From assembly GCA_009746045.1 (NCBI GenBank), contig RPFO01001888.1:1-64000 (forward strand): a DNA stretch of 64,000 nt. The letters are read 5' to 3'. Of the stretch, positions 20,518 through 32,600 are shown piece after piece. The position numbers were made by a program, and so were the translations under genes. The notes below the pieces were generated by a model. The model ran no database searches. It was not told the DNA's origin and saw only the letters and a program-made list of their open reading frames with translations. Numbering within the stretch: the first letter of the stretch is position 1; the number at the start of each line of letters is the position of its first letter. This DNA is from Mesostigma viride. Its lineage: Eukaryota > Streptophyta > Mesostigmatophyceae > Mesostigmatales > Mesostigmataceae.

Positions 20518-22204
20518 ATGTCGGAACCTTCCATGGAAGAACGGCCGTTGTTGCGCGCCTGGGCGAGGGATCTGCGAGGGACAGGTATAGATTTGTCGCG
20601 AATGTTATGTGCTATCAGTTCTTTCTTCTATGAGCTCATCGTTCGAAGTTTTTTTCGTTCTTTTTGGGCAGTTTCCGCCAGCTAGCTCGCCGTTGCTTGC
20701 CGTGGTGTTGTCGAATACCTGGTAGATTTAGATTGTTTTCGCTGACGTCGTGGTCAGGGCCGCTTCAGTCGAAGCCTATATCTTCTCGGGAAGGTTTAAG
20801 GCATTTCATAAAACGTGTTCTGGCAAGGATGTTGTGCGTATGGACGCTTCTTGTTGTGTGAGAGTGACGCACCCTCTCTTCGCAGCGGCATCACAGCGCT
20901 CATGCGCTGGAGGGCCGCCAATGGTTTCTTTCCATTTTATCGTGCAGGGGAGGAAGTGTTTTATTGACGATCATGTTGGAGATATTGCATTTGTGTGACT
21001 GCATGTAGATAGCTACCACCATTGGTTTATTTGAGCTTTCCCTTGATATCATCATGTGAAAAGACTGCAATGTGCTGAGCCAACCATGGTTGACTGCATG
21101 CAAGCTTTGTATGCCATGATCTCCTTGGTTCCTTGCCCTCCATAGTTCCAGTTTGTTGCCCATCTCAGGTAGGGCAGTTCAGGAGTTGTTGCTGTGTTGA
21201 TTAGCTTGGTTGGCATCAACCTTACACTCTAACCTGGGAGAAACATAGAAAATGCTGGTAAGGCATTTTAGTGCCATCATCATTATTGCTATTCACATGC
21301 TTATTAGTCTGGCCATGCTCGAGGGACGGTTAAGGGGTATGAGGTGTGTGGCCAACCCTGTGTATACTTCATAACATATTCAGCATGGATTTGATGCATG
21401 TTGGATGGCATGTAAAGTGTAATTGTGTTTATACTTGGTTACTGAGTGTTCCTTAGCGCCTGTCCGGTGGTCGTCTAGGAAACTCATCAGTGCGTGTCAC
21501 AGTGACCCCCAACCTTGAGCATGTGTTGTCATCAGTGTGTAATAGTTATTTATATGTGCTTTTGGTCATAGATTTGCCGAGTTCTAATCATGAAGTTTAC
21601 AAGGTAACCTTGGGTAGAGTATAGTGTATGCTCTCTTGGCATGTATGCCTAGCGATCGTGTTGCTATGCTTGCGTTTGCAAGGTTGGCCATGCCGAGGGC
21701 AGGTAAGGGCAGATGCGGTGCCTAGCCGTTTGCTTATGGGTGTAGACACCTCCCCCGCTGCCCTTGCACAGCTGGATGAGCTGAGGAAAAAGAGGGAGTG
21801 CCAGCAGGTGGTCAAGAAGACGCTAGAGTACAAGGCTGAGGCAGCCCGGGCGTGGCATGTGAAGCGTGGCCATCGCTGGGATGAGGGCAAGGTAGATGCC
21901 CAGAGGGGCCAGGTCACCTACAGCAAGGGGGTGCACTATGGGGGTGTGGGGGCTGCTACTGGGGGGCGGGGGCGGGCAGCAATGAGGATGATGATGACAC
22001 TGCACACATCCCTTGCTTGCGCTGCTCTAAGACCGATGCATCTGATGATGACCCTTTCTTGCTGTGCAGCACACCCGGGTGCGATGGGGGGCTCCACCTG
22101 AGCTGCACGGTCCCTCTCCTGCCCAGCGTACCTGATGGGGACTGGTTCTGCCCAGTTTGCTGCGGGGAAGACTGTGATGATGGCAGTGATAGTGACAGTG
22201 ACTA
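20518..22204 (+). CDS. Gene B: PHD-finger protein, paralogue of gene A
   Basis: ATG at 20518 (MSEPSMEERPLLRAWARD) is followed by a donor at 20585. At 20775-20960 the sequence mirrors gene A: TTTCATAAAACGTGTTCTGGCAAGGA, then CAG|CGGCATCACAGCGCTCA. A helical segment (DELRKKRECQQVVKKTLEY ... EAARAWHVKRGHRWDEGK) ends at 21890. A PHD finger closes the gene: CLRC ... LLCSTPGC ... LHLSC ... WFCPVC, with an acidic tail and TAG at 22202. PHD fingers usually read histone H3 tails. The frame changes between the helix and the finger, either through a 32-base intron (GTAGATG...CTACAG) or an indel in a G run. Middle exons are not resolved. A mobile-element origin for A and B is possible. Confidence 0.5.
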
Positions 22205-23018
22205 GTATAATGGACGCCCAGGTGGCATGCTGCCAAAGACTATAACTTCCACACCGCTTGTCCAAATGCAGCCAGATTTTGCGAGCGTGTGTGTCGATGA
22301 CTAATGGAATTTTAAATATCATGTTTGGCCCATTTCACATGTGTTTGGTATTTTATTATTTTTGGCATGTGTGAAAAACAGCGTTTTTGTACTTGCAAGA
22401 GAATAAAAATTCTAAAGCATGTCAGATATGGGTTGTGAGTGGCTCTAATTTTTGGCCACCCACGACCTGCTTGGAAAATATCATGGCTGGCCTGAATTGA
22501 TGTGTGCATTGGCTGGGGCATACTGTGCCCTAATTAGCGTCTTTTTCTATTTTTAGCGCGATACCGGCGCGTGGTTGGGGGTAGAACCATCAATGAATGC
22601 ATGGATAACTCACTAAACATGTTATTTAGGGCCCCTAATCATGGCTGGGCATAATTCAATTGAATTCATATTGAAACAAGTGTATTCCAGTTTTGGGGGG
22701 TTTTGGTGGCACACCTCCCCTTAACACAACACAAGGCCAGCACATACTGAATCTCCGTGACCTGGAACCAGATCCACCAGGTACAACAGTCTTAAAGAGA
22801 ATCTATGACTGACTGAACAAAACCATGCAAAGTACCCTACGTGGATCAGGCCACGACCAATGAGGGTAGAACAATAAATTCGACAGATCTCAGCGGGCCC
22901 AATATCCATCAGACGTCGAAGCCTCCTAACTTCCCAAATAATTGTCCTCAAGAACTCATAATAAGATCAACAGTAGGAAAACTTTGGATGTAACATTTGG
23001 TTGTTACACCATGCTCAC
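22205..23018. other. Intergenic, no gene recognised
   Basis: AT-rich DNA after gene B with no coding signal and no TIR or LINE end recognised. Confidence 0.45.
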
Positions 23019-23465
23019 TCGAGATTATTAATTAATTAATTAGACTCGTGCTCCCGTTGGGGAGTCACGGAGCATTAACCCCGATGGATGGATGGGTGGG
23101 TGCAAACAGTCCTACCGGTCTAATCTATCTACATCAGCTACACACTACATCTATCTAACAGCATTCTAACTACAACATCTATCTAGACAGCCGCACGCTG
23201 CCCTAGGGGAGCTGTCTGGCGTGCCTCCCACGGGATTGCACACGCGGGCGCTTCCCCACTGGGGGGGGCTCGTTGTCCTCTATGATCGACCTGGGCCCAC
23301 TTGGCCTTGTCCATCATCTTCTTCCAAATCACGGAGAGGCCTAGGCCCCCCATGTCCTCTACTAGCTGTTCTTTGAAGGTGCGGGCCTTGCGGCATCTAA
23401 CATCACTGCATGGGCCCGGCCCACGTCAGGAGGTGCCGGCCACCTGGGCTGTTCTCATGTACTCA
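23019..23465 (-). mobile_element. LINE-A 3' end with ORF2 tail
   Basis: Reading minus: a LINE ORF C-terminus (KARTFKEQLVEDMGGLGLSV, IWKKMMDKAKW) that matches 39430-39560, then a 3' UTR with a short CATC run (GGGTGGGTGC complement), the GTGCTCCGTGACTCCCCAACGGGAGCAC hairpin and an AATTAATTAATTAAT tail at 23024-23041. The copy is 5'-truncated and the coding part is short. Confidence 0.75.
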
Positions 23466-23700
23466 CAATTTAATGTGAGTACAGGATATGTTACTTTGAT
23501 CTGACCAGTTTACGTCACGGCTAATGCATAAGACCCAGCCATGCACTTCCGGAGTAACCATGCTCACTCGAGATTATGCTCTCATGTACTCACAATTTAT
23601 TGTGAGTACAGGATATGTTACTTTGATCTGACCAGTTTACGTCACGGCTAATGCATGAGACCCAGCCAGTCCGGAGTAACCATGCTCACTAGCTCGAGAT
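23456..23700. repeat. 127-bp tandem duplication
   Basis: CATGTACTCACAATTTA(A/T)TGTGAGTAC occurs at 23456 and 23583, with shared downstream sequence through GACCAGTTTACGTCACGGC and CCATGCTCACT. Each unit holds an imperfect palindrome around CACAATTTATTGTG. A CATGCTCACTCGAGATTAT phrase just before the left LINE tail (23010) belongs to the same unit. Confidence 0.8.
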
Positions 23701-23865
23701 CAAGATCTCATGCTTTTTGTGGACCGAATTGTCTTGATTACAGATGCAAGCCAGGACGTAAGCTGATAGAAAAAAACTCGGAACAAGTCAATTGCTTAGA
23801 TAGCATCACAATGGTTGGTTGGCACTGCAACCAGTATCTACATTTACCCAAGGGGTACATGTGCA

Positions 23866-24130
23866 ATGAATTAATTAATTAATTAAACACGTGCTCCCGT
23901 TGGGGAGTCACGGAGCACCGAAGTGCTTTTAATCCCTGTGTGTGAACTACAGGAGAAAGGGCAGAGACCCCCAGTCTCCTTCATGCCAAAGGCATGCCAC
24001 AGCTGCAGTCGGGCGCAACTAGCTAAAAGGACAGGCTAACGATCCGGCAAACTGTGGGTGCAATAAGACCCATGTAAGCGTGGCATAACAAGTATATAGC
24101 GTGGGCAAGTAATCTGATGAACATAGCCAG
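23866..24130 (-). mobile_element. LINE-A2 3' end
   Basis: ATTAATTAATTAATTAAACA tail, then GTGCTCCCGTTGGGGAGTCAC-GGAGCAC, then a variant-specific block (GAGTGCTTTTAATCCCTG, GGAGAAAGGGCAGAGACCC, CTTCATGCCAAAGGCATGCC) shared with 28745-29000 and 36660-36850. No coding part. Confidence 0.7.
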
Positions 24131-24179
24131 GGCGTAGCATGGCTGTACTAGGACTAGGCTAAGGCTATGGCTGGTTGTG

Positions 24180-24220
24180 ACTCCCCAACGGGAGCACGAG
24201 TCTAATTAATTAATTAATTA
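24180..24220 (+). mobile_element. 41-bp micro-insertion: LINE-A hairpin part plus tail
   Basis: Only ACTCCCCAACGGGAGCACGA, TCTA and an ATTA tail are inserted. It is bounded by a perfect 13-bp target duplication, ATGGCTGGTTGTG, at 24167-24179 and 24221-24233. Confidence 0.9.
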
Positions 24221-24360
24221 ATGGCTGGTTGTGTACCGTGCGTTGGCGGCACGTGACTAGGTATGTTGGCACAGCTAGGCAAACATTCTATAGGCATGGC
24301 TGCCATGGCAACAGTGACTACCAATGAAGTCAAGCTATAGGGCTATTCTAGTCTAGCCCG

Positions 24361-24620
24361 CTGGGGGCGTCCACATCTTGTGGTTGATCATCAGGTCCCC
24401 GCCCCGCCAGTACACCTTGGGCTTCTGGGGGTCCTGCTTATGGCGGAGGTATTCCGGCCACAGGTCGCGTCGCTGCTGTTGCTGAGCGGGGGTCAGGTCG
24501 TCATCCAGCGTCCAGGTGAGGTCGCGTGCAACCTCTTGCGACGAGAGAGGAACCGCTGCTTATCCTCAGGGGAGGGGAAGGTGAGCAGGACTGGTGGGGG
24601 AGCCGCCTTGTCCCGGGTAC
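24361..24620 (-). pseudogene. LINE ORF1-like fragment
   Basis: Minus strand encodes TFPSPEDKQRFLSRRKRL and, after a one-base shift, DLTWTLDDDLTPAQQQQRRD ... VYWRGGDLMI. This has the LDDDLTP-x-(Q)-R-x-L and WRG-x-L-x-I pattern of the C-terminal domain of L1-type ORF1 proteins. It lies next to a LINE-B 3' end of the same orientation. Confidence 0.55.
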
Positions 24621-24644
24621 ATGTATGATGAATACACATATATA

Positions 24645-25110
24645 GGCAGGTGGATTAAATTAAATTAAATGAAATTATAACATGACTCCGTTGGGAGATC
24701 ATGTAGCACATATTCCCTTGCTGGATGGATGGAGGTGGGCGAAGCCGCGAAAACGAACTAATCTAACTCTATAAGCTAATCTAATCTAGAAAACCCCGGC
24801 TAGCTACTCTACTCAGCAAAGCCCCCTTCCTGAGTCTTGGGGGGAGGGGGCTTGCCCACAGGGGCTCTTTGAGCTACCTGGACAATCGTCTTCCACCTCT
24901 TCTTGTTCTGCATAGCAGTCCAAGCAAGCTGAGAGGGAGTGAATGCGATGTTCAAACGGGGCTGGGACCACTATAGTCAGCCAACAACTGAGCTGTTGTG
25001 GGTAGGTCATGACATGTTTACCTACCCTTTTAGGAATGTCCTTGGGGCCATATGCAGGCCAGGTCAGGACATGCCGCCCTTGCTGGCCAAGCCGCTGGGG
25101 GCTGGCCAGT
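24645..25110 (-). mobile_element. LINE-B 3' end
   Basis: Tail TTAAATTAAATTAAATGAAAT at left, then the hairpin-bearing 3' end (complement of CCCAACGGAGTCATG), the UTR, and coding remnants whose complement reads LAWTAMQNKKRWK and LPPPKTQ. It matches 37990-38370 over about 350 bases. Confidence 0.75.
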
Positions 25111-25259
25111 AAGTAAGTAAGTAAGTACTTGCGTGTCATGCGCAAAGGCATGCCACGGAGTACTATGCTAATCTCATTAGAAAAATAATTACACAAAAGG
25201 TTAGACAAATATCGTCTGCATCATCCCCCAACCGTTAAGCACTAGATGGGGATGTAATC
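25111..25259. other. Short spacer between two LINE fragments
   Basis: Contains four copies of TAAG (GTAAGTAAGTAAGTAAG) and an AT-rich stretch. No gene. Confidence 0.5.
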
Positions 25260-26030
25260 CTCATCCGAGCTGTCCTCTACTGTAATATGGCAGACGAGGC
25301 GGTAGTGTAGCGGCTATCCTCAGGACCAATAACCTCCACCTGCGGACTTCTACCCTGGCTAGCAACGGGCCGCGGGGCCCGTGGGGAGAAAACAGGAGCA
25401 TACCCCTCGGGGAGGTGCTTATCGCAGATGGCAGCCCATTTCTCCTTGTCAATCATGCGGGCGCGGAGTACGGATAGTCCCAGAAGCCCTGCATCTTCAA
25501 GCAGTTGTGTCACATAGGTCCGGGTCGCGCCGCGCCGGTGCCCGGCGCGCGCAAGTTTGCCAGTGGGTTGCGATGGGACAAGGGGACCCTGCCATAGGAG
25601 GAGGTGTCTACCTGGTTGGCCCGTCTTAAGCCCCCCGGCAGGGCCCACATCGGTATTCACCTGGTCTGTGCGGGCAAGATGGCCGGCAAAGAGGAGGCGG
25701 CGGTGTCGGATGGTATGGGTGACAAGAGGGAGCTCGCAGTAGAGCTCGGCCCGGGTGCGGCGTTCTTGGTAGCGGACGCCGAGGATATGACGGAGCATTC
25801 GAGTGACGGTGCCGTCAAGCTGCTGGCTCAGCGCCTGGTCCAGGGTCCACGCCTCGCAGCCATAAAGGAGGATGCTGAGGACAAGGGCCTTGAACAGAAT
25901 GCGCTTGCGTCGCTCACTCAGGTAGCGACAGGTCCAGAACCTGTCGAGGCGGCGGAGGGCCGCCCAGGCCAGGCCAATGCGGGTGTGGCCAGACCGAGGT
26001 CGGTGTACGTCTACCTTACTGGTGCGAGCA
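25260..26030 (-). pseudogene. LINE reverse-transcriptase C-terminal fragment
   Basis: On the minus strand the frame reads KALVLSILLYGCEAWTLDQ, then TRMLRHILGVRYQERRTRAE ... IRHRRLLFAGHLAR. This is the conserved end of LINE ORF2 (thumb region LPVLLYGCETW, then R-RILG-V-W and I-x-RRLRWxGHxxR), followed by a LLEDAGLLGLSVLRARMIDK tail equivalent to VEDMGGLGLSVIWKK in LINE-A. The catalytic YxDD part is missing, so the copy is dead. It is a distinct lineage from the copy at 38718-39570. Confidence 0.75.
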
Positions 26031-26290
26031 AGATGGACATCCTACTACGAATTAATGCTACCAGGCTACGCTGTCTAATCTCGTCCGAAATGCGAGGCAT
26101 ACCCTGGTACAAAGATTCCAATGACCTATATGTGTGGAAAACCCTACGTTCAGGGCCTGGCGGAGCATCCTGGTTACCATGCCGTTCAGCCAGTGTTCCA
26201 TGACACGCAATACGCGGTTATACGCGCGGGGTCCGTACAATGGATAATACGGTATAATTAATACGGTATTATCCGGAAATTATACGCAAA
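26031..26290. other. Intergenic, no gene recognised
   Basis: Ends in an AT-rich stretch with ACGGTATAATTAATACGGTATTA near 26250 (imperfect palindrome). No coding signal. Confidence 0.4.
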
Positions 26291-28700
26291 TAGTGGATTT
26301 CATCGTTTTTGGGGTTGTTTCATGCATTTTGATATCATTTCAAGCAGTCCACATGTTTCTGACACTAAATTACACATGATACATGGGTTGCCACTGCTCA
26401 GCAGTGCTTGGGAACACTGGACGTGTAAACCGGGGTTCACGATCCGGGCGCGGTCGGTGGCCTCCCATTGTTGTGCCTGGCGAAGGTCTTCAAGCTCCTG
26501 GCCGGAGTTTCGTAGCGATCGCGATGGCATCGGTGGTGGAGGCAGTCGCTGTCCGCAGCAGGTCCGCATTATTAGGAGAGGGGCGGGACGTCGCCAGCAT
26601 CCTGCCGGGGGGGCTGGGATGCGATGGTGGCCGTCTGCTCCGCTAGATATCTTTGGGACCTGCATTTGAGGCCAGGGCGCCTCGGTGTGGGCGGTGATGG
26701 CTTCAAGCTTCTAATTCATGAGCACGCCGCACTCATGCCCTCCACCTAGCTGGTTTATATAGTTAGGCGGGAGACAAGTGCAGCGTGCGTCTCAGATGCC
26801 TGCGCCGTGGTGTGCTGCGCCGGTGAGCTGTGCGCATGGATGGAACTTGTGGACGACCTTGGTTTCCACATTGGAGACCCGGCCGCCTCCACCGTGCACA
26901 TGGTTGAGCGTCGTGTTTAGCGAGGTCAGCTTCTCGGCCGACGGCCATGGGTCACGTGCTCCTCCAGCACTGCTCGGACGTCATCTTTGCAGAGAGAGGG
27001 AGCCGATGTGGCTGCCGGCTGCGCAGGCCGGGCTGCCAGGGTTGCGGAGCTTAGCGACGATGCCCATAAGAGTTTGCAGCATGGAAGTTCTAAGCTGCAC
27101 AGGATAGCGATAAATACAGTAATAGTGAAATATGTACAGCCATGACAGTGTTATTACGACCGCGATCGACGGAAACCCATCTGAGACTCACCAGGTCACC
27201 AGGTGTGGGTCCAGCGCGGCGCGGAGCCAGGCTGTGCAGCTAGCATCATGCGCATGATCGAATACCTTCAGCGGCGCTCTGGAGGCAGACACCCCGATTA
27301 TTAGTTACCAGGGTCAGCAGCAGGGCCCTTCTATAGCTTGTACGGCATGACTCGGATGGCCGTCTGCCATGCACTCAGCAGGCGGAGGCTCATCACAGAG
27401 CAGGACCCGGTTGCAGATAACCAGCAGAAACTCCCCCACCGCCAGCCGGGTCAGGGGCCTTCAGCAGCTCGGCTCAGCCGAAAGCCGGGACCGTGGTCGG
27501 CACCGACCGCCGCGTCGTACCGCAGGCGAGCATGCAAGGGCGCCGTCCGGACGGTTCCTTCAAAGTGAAGGGGTGGACGACGCCGGCCGTTGGTGGCAAG
27601 GCAGCCCTCCTGCAAGGCAGGGACTTGGTGGTAGTCCGTGGCTGAGGAGGGGGGCGCAGGCGGCGGGGGGGGTCCGGCAACACAGAGACAGGCGGCCGTC
27701 TCGGGGTGAAGCGGCGGGGGGGGCCGGGGGCGCGAGCCCCACCTGTCAAGGAAACATTGTGGGCCAACCAGCGGTCAAGGCTGACCGGCGCCGTGCCGTC
27801 GACCTGTGTGCTCCATCGATCGGGGTGCGCTGCCGCCGGCCGCCGGCCGCCCATGCAGCCGGTCGAGGTGACCAGTACCACATGTCCTTGCATGCCTTGG
27901 TTGCGAGCTTGGCAGGCGGTTAAGGTGGTCAGCACCGACCGCCGCGTGGCACCGCAGGCGAGCAAGGGCGCCGTCCGATTCCTTCAAAGTGAAGGGGTGG
28001 ACGACGCCGTTGGTGGCGAGGCAGCCCTCCTGCAAGGCGGGGACTTGGTAGTCCGCGGCCGATCGAGGAGGGGGGCGCAGGCGGCGGGGGGGGGTTCGGC
28101 AACACCGAGACAGGCGGCCGTCTCAGGGTGAAGCGGCGCGGGGGGGGGGCGCGAGCCCCACCTGTCAAGGAAACATTGTGGGCCAACCAGCGGTCAAGGC
28201 TGACCGGCGCCGTGCCGCCCCCTGTGTGCTCCATCGGGGTGCGCGGTGCCGCCGGCCGAGCGCTGAGCCGGTCGAGCTGGCCGGTACCACATGTCCTTGC
28301 CAGGCTTGACTTGGTAGCAGCTTGGCAGGCCTTGGCATCTGCGATGCACTGGGCCGCCTCTGCGTCCTGAGCATGTGCGTAGGCCTCCACATTAAGGGCG
28401 GCCTTGAGCACCGGCTCGATCAGCAGCGGGTCTTGGTTACGCTGGAGGCCGGTGCCGGGCGGCCAAGACCTTGGTGGGGTCCTGGCGGTAGAGCGGGCCG
28501 GGGCGGCGGCGGGGCATGACCGGCAGGTGCCGGGTCGCCAGCAACGGGGCGCGGGCCGCAAAGCCCGCAAGAATGGCACCATGAGCCAGCGCGTCGACGT
28601 CCGCCTGGGCGTCCAGGGCCTCCAGGTACGCCCGTCGGCACCTGTTCCGCTCGTGGTCGGCGTCCGTCCAGTCCTCAGGATCCCTCCGGACCGGGCGTAG
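26291..28700 (-). pseudogene. Degenerate GC-rich coding-like block
   Basis: Pieces on the minus strand have protein-like composition with high GC at third positions but keep changing frame: DPEDWTDADHERNRCRRAYL ... DALAHGAILAGFAA (28690-28438, ends in TAA), LKAALNVEAYAHAQDAEAAQ (near 28400), KLTSLNTTLNHVHGGGGR (near 26900) and GQELEDLRQAQQWEATDR (near 26480). No family could be named. The frame changes and internal duplications indicate a decayed gene or element. The plus-strand ORFs here are shadows. Confidence 0.35.
27493..28310. repeat. About 432-bp tandem duplication with C/G-run differences
   Basis: GTGGTC(G/A)GCACCGACCGCCGCG begins at 27493 and 27925. The shared part includes TTCAAAGTGAAGGGGTGGACG, CAAGGAAACATTGTGGGCCA and CTGACCGGCGCCGTGCCG. 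The copies differ mainly in the length of G and C runs and in short deletions. Confidence 0.8.
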
Positions 28701-28739
28701 CGCAGGTGGATAATTAACGCCCGCTATCTAGGCGAATCC

Positions 28740-29000
28740 AACAATAATTAATTAATATTAATTAAACTCTTGCTCCCGTTGGGGAGTCACGAAGCACTGG
28801 AGTGCTTTTAATCCCTGTATGTTCACAACAGGAAGAAAGGGCAGAGGCCCCCTTTCTCCTTCATGCCAGAGGCATGCCACCTGGATGCAAAATTAAATAT
28901 TTAATCCGGCGGACATGATAGACGATCCGGCATGTAAGTTCTGTGGGTACACGTGCAAATAAGACCCATGTGACTGTGTGAGCACATCATTATAACAAGA
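28740..29000 (-). mobile_element. LINE-A2 3' end
   Basis: ATTAATTAATATTAATTAAACT tail, hairpin TTGCTCCCGTTGGGGAGTCAC-GAAGCAC, then GAGTGCTTTTAATCCCTG, GGAAGAAAGGGCAGAGGCCC and CTTCATGCCAGAGGCATGCC, as at 23866. It ends near AATAAGACCCATGTGA. Confidence 0.7.
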
Positions 29001-29678
29001 AGCCAACATCCCTTGTAATAATGCACTTCCTGTGTATAATAATAGAATGAATGTTTGCATTCGCTCTTGAAACTTGATTAACACACGAACCTTGTCTTAT
29101 ATCAAGATTCTAGAATTGTGTACACCTTCAATGAAAGCACTTTATACGCCTCAACTATATTCGTTGGATGCGTGCCAGCTTGCAGCCCCGTGGCATGCCT
29201 GATCTGGCCTAATGTCTAGCTCTAGAGCTCTAACTAGTGTTAGGGTAGTCTCCAACCTTTCACCCACACGTGTGGACATATAGTAAGCATACACTGACAC
29301 GCCGGGCCGAGCAGCTCAGTGGTGCCTGCTCACCGGCCAAAGTGTTCACAGGCATGCACAGTCAATCGATCACATATCAGAACAGATTGCCAAAGCTAGA
29401 ACCACAAGAATGGATGGGCCGGCTCTCCAGCTATATATAGCTCTCCCGATTTCTGGCCTGCGATGGTTGTCTCCTTGAAATATAGTTGTCTCACTTAATA
29501 TGTAAGGGCAATTGCCCAGCGCCAGTTGCTGCCAGCTGGCAGCTGACTGCAGGACGTATAAGTCCTTGCGCACAAGGCGATATTGAAACGGTCTGAACGC
29601 ACAGCCTCAAGTGCTAGCTAGAGAGCAATTGCATGGATGCATGCCAACTGTGCCCGTACGCATAAACAATTAAACATG
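29001..29678. other. Intergenic with a GAGACAACC-element remnant
   Basis: No gene. CTCCCGATTTCTGGCCTGCG and GTTGTCTCCTTGA at 29443-29478 match the end of the TIR family seen at 40857-41298 and 59308. The rest shows nothing recognisable. Confidence 0.5.
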
Positions 29679-32600
29679 TCACTCTTCTGGCAAGGTTGCC
29701 GGTCGCTCGGCCCCCAGCAGGCAGGTGGTCAGCAAGTCCGTAACCATGTGCAACTTCCTCTGCAGCGATTCCACACCTGCGCTGGACAGAGGTGGGCTGT
29801 AGTGGGGAGTCCCGCAGTCGCTGCAGTGGGCCTCGATGCCGGCATCGGCGAGCACCAACTCACCCACCGCCTCCGCTAGCATCTTCACACCATGTTGCCC
29901 TGGCATTATCGGCACTTGCTTGACCTGCTGTATATGTAACAGAAAGGCGTTGTTGGGTCAGCTGAGGCATGCATGGACATATCGTAGGCAGCATGCCAAA
30001 ACTGGACTGTCAGAAAACTAGGTACGTTAGAAAGCTAGGTTAGAAAGAACAATCTACTTGCCCGATCTGGACATGCCGTAATTATTTCATTATCATAAAA
30101 ACAAGCGCCGAATAGCTCATCGAGATCCCACTGGCTCTCAAACTGCCCTCCAAAGCATCGGACTGGGGGTGCTCACATTGATCACTCGAATCGGCAATAT
30201 ATATACAGTACTTCCAGTGCATGCCATACAGCCGCTAGCTGAGACAACATCATCATCGTCATGTCTCACTTAGAGTAGTACACCATGTCATGTCATGTGC
30301 GCAAAACCAGCTTTTATCACTTGGGTGTTATAATATTTAATAAGCCACAAAAGGCATGCTTGGCAATAGTGGCATGGGCTTGATGGCATATCATAATTAG
30401 TATTGTGGAGAGGCGTTTTATATGTGGCACAGATACTGGGGCAAGAATTCAAAGGGCGAAGTGCCCAGGCCTGGTACTAGCTACAGGTAATTCGATATCC
30501 GGTATAGATAGTAGATGCGCCACTGTACGCTGTCAGTCTATCTTTCCGTTTTGTGCGCATATTAATATAATCTGATTCTTTGCAATCGTTCATTGAATTT
30601 TCCGGATCCACTGACACGTGGTAACCAGGCACGAGAGCAAGGATTTCATTGACGACAATTTAAGTTGCCTCGACTCATACTATTGGTAATGGCAAGGAAG
30701 ATGGATGTATAGAGTTAAGTGATAGTTACTAGAATATATATTTAGCATTTTATGGTACATGTGCTCACTGACAACTGTCATGCGGTTGATCAATATTTGG
30801 TACAAGCCTGTTACAAGTAAAAACAACCAAATGGTACTACATGGCATCGCGCAAGCCGCGTACCTGGCCGAAAAATGCGACGAATTCAGAAGCTGGCAGC
30901 ATGGGCATTGCGCGATGCAGGAGGCGTGCCCTTCTCGTGGAGTCATCTGACTGCAGCACACCCTTCAGGGTGGCTGCATCTGGCCGCCAGAAGATAAGGA
31001 AGCGGTCCCGGTACAAATCATGCCAGCGTGTGGTTATGATCTGGAAGACATTGGCGCTGTTAAACTCTGCAGAGGCAGCACGAGGACCATATGGCACAAA
31101 TGCACAAGCATTCCAGGATGATTATCATCTTGGGGGAAGAGGCAGAGATAGTGTTTGATTGGCATGGGCATATTATGGAGGTGTCAATGTGGCTGCATGA
31201 GCAAAGGAACAACCTGCATGACTTACTCACATCAGTATACCATGCAGTGATTGTACCAAGTGCACGCGGCCCACACACGCATGCGGCTCGGGAAGAAGCA
31301 AAGGATCATCATTAGTGAAGCAAACACAAGGAATGAATAAATGGCCACATTCCTTGCGATTCTTGAAATTAGATACATTCAAGCCGCCCCTACAGGTATA
31401 ACTGCTGCTTTGATAGGCGAAATCTTCAAATATGCATGCATCCCATCATAAGTACAACCCAAGTGCACAGTAGCCATTCTAGTGTAGCAGCAAGCACTGG
31501 ATTCACGCCACCAATGGCGGTTTTCCCAAGCACCAATTCCCATCAATAACTCATGCCCTCGCTTACTGTTGTGATTCGATAAGAACTCCCGAAATGCTTT
31601 GGCCAGTTTCTGCAGGCTCCTGTCAAAGACACTCTCAATGTCAATGGACGCATCCAGCTCGCCTGCCTTGCCATTTCCCAGGTATTCATCTGCAAGAAAG
31701 CACAGGCAAGTACGCAGTGGGATTCCAGGGAGTGGCAGGCAGAGACCATGTGCTACCATGGAAAGTGTTAGTGGCAAAAGAGGTTAAACAGGGCTACCAT
31801 ATCCTGGCACACAGTTTCATATTCCACTTGGATATCCAAATGCAACCCGTTGTGCCCTTGAAGTCTTCTGAATGCAATGCATACGTTCGTCTGTTTCAAA
31901 ACGGCACAATCCGAACATGTAGCACGCAATTACTTACTTGCTTAGTTGATTGGAATATACTTACCAAAGGTATTGTTCGTCGCTGCCCACTGTGCAGCGT
32001 TCAGGTCAAGTCGCCATATGCAAAAGGGCAAGGAGTCCTTATTTCCATGCGGGACTGGTGCATACATGAATGGAGCAGGTGGATGGAAATCACTCGAGCG
32101 TGCTCCGAAAAGCCATAGCAGGGCAGCCGCAACACCATGAAGAGTAAGTTGGCTGCATTCGATCAAACTATGCAGGAAATCCATTGAGTAGACTGGTCCC
32201 TGGTAAGCTGAGCACTCGACTGTAAGACTCAGTAAGACGTTGCGAAGAAGCAGATCAGACTGCAAGGAGATTGAGGCAGGTACAACTGGAACCCCTCTCG
32301 ACAACGCTGTTTTTTGTTCCGGATTCTCGTTTACTCGCTCTTGGTATGTGCAGAAGGAGGCCAGCTCCTGTAAGGCAGATGCAAGGATTTGATAATTTTA
32401 TGAACAATAACAATAATCAGTGCTGAAGTTTGTCAGGTAAAAATGCAGCCCATGTTTTGAATTTGTATGGTGTCAGACTTCACTAGAGCTCCATCTGCTC
32501 AATATAATCTATGTTTTGTAATCCAAAAAATAATTTCAACCAGGGCAGGTTACATTGGGAAAATACAATCAGCGTTGCAAAGGGGAACCAGCAGAAAGCA

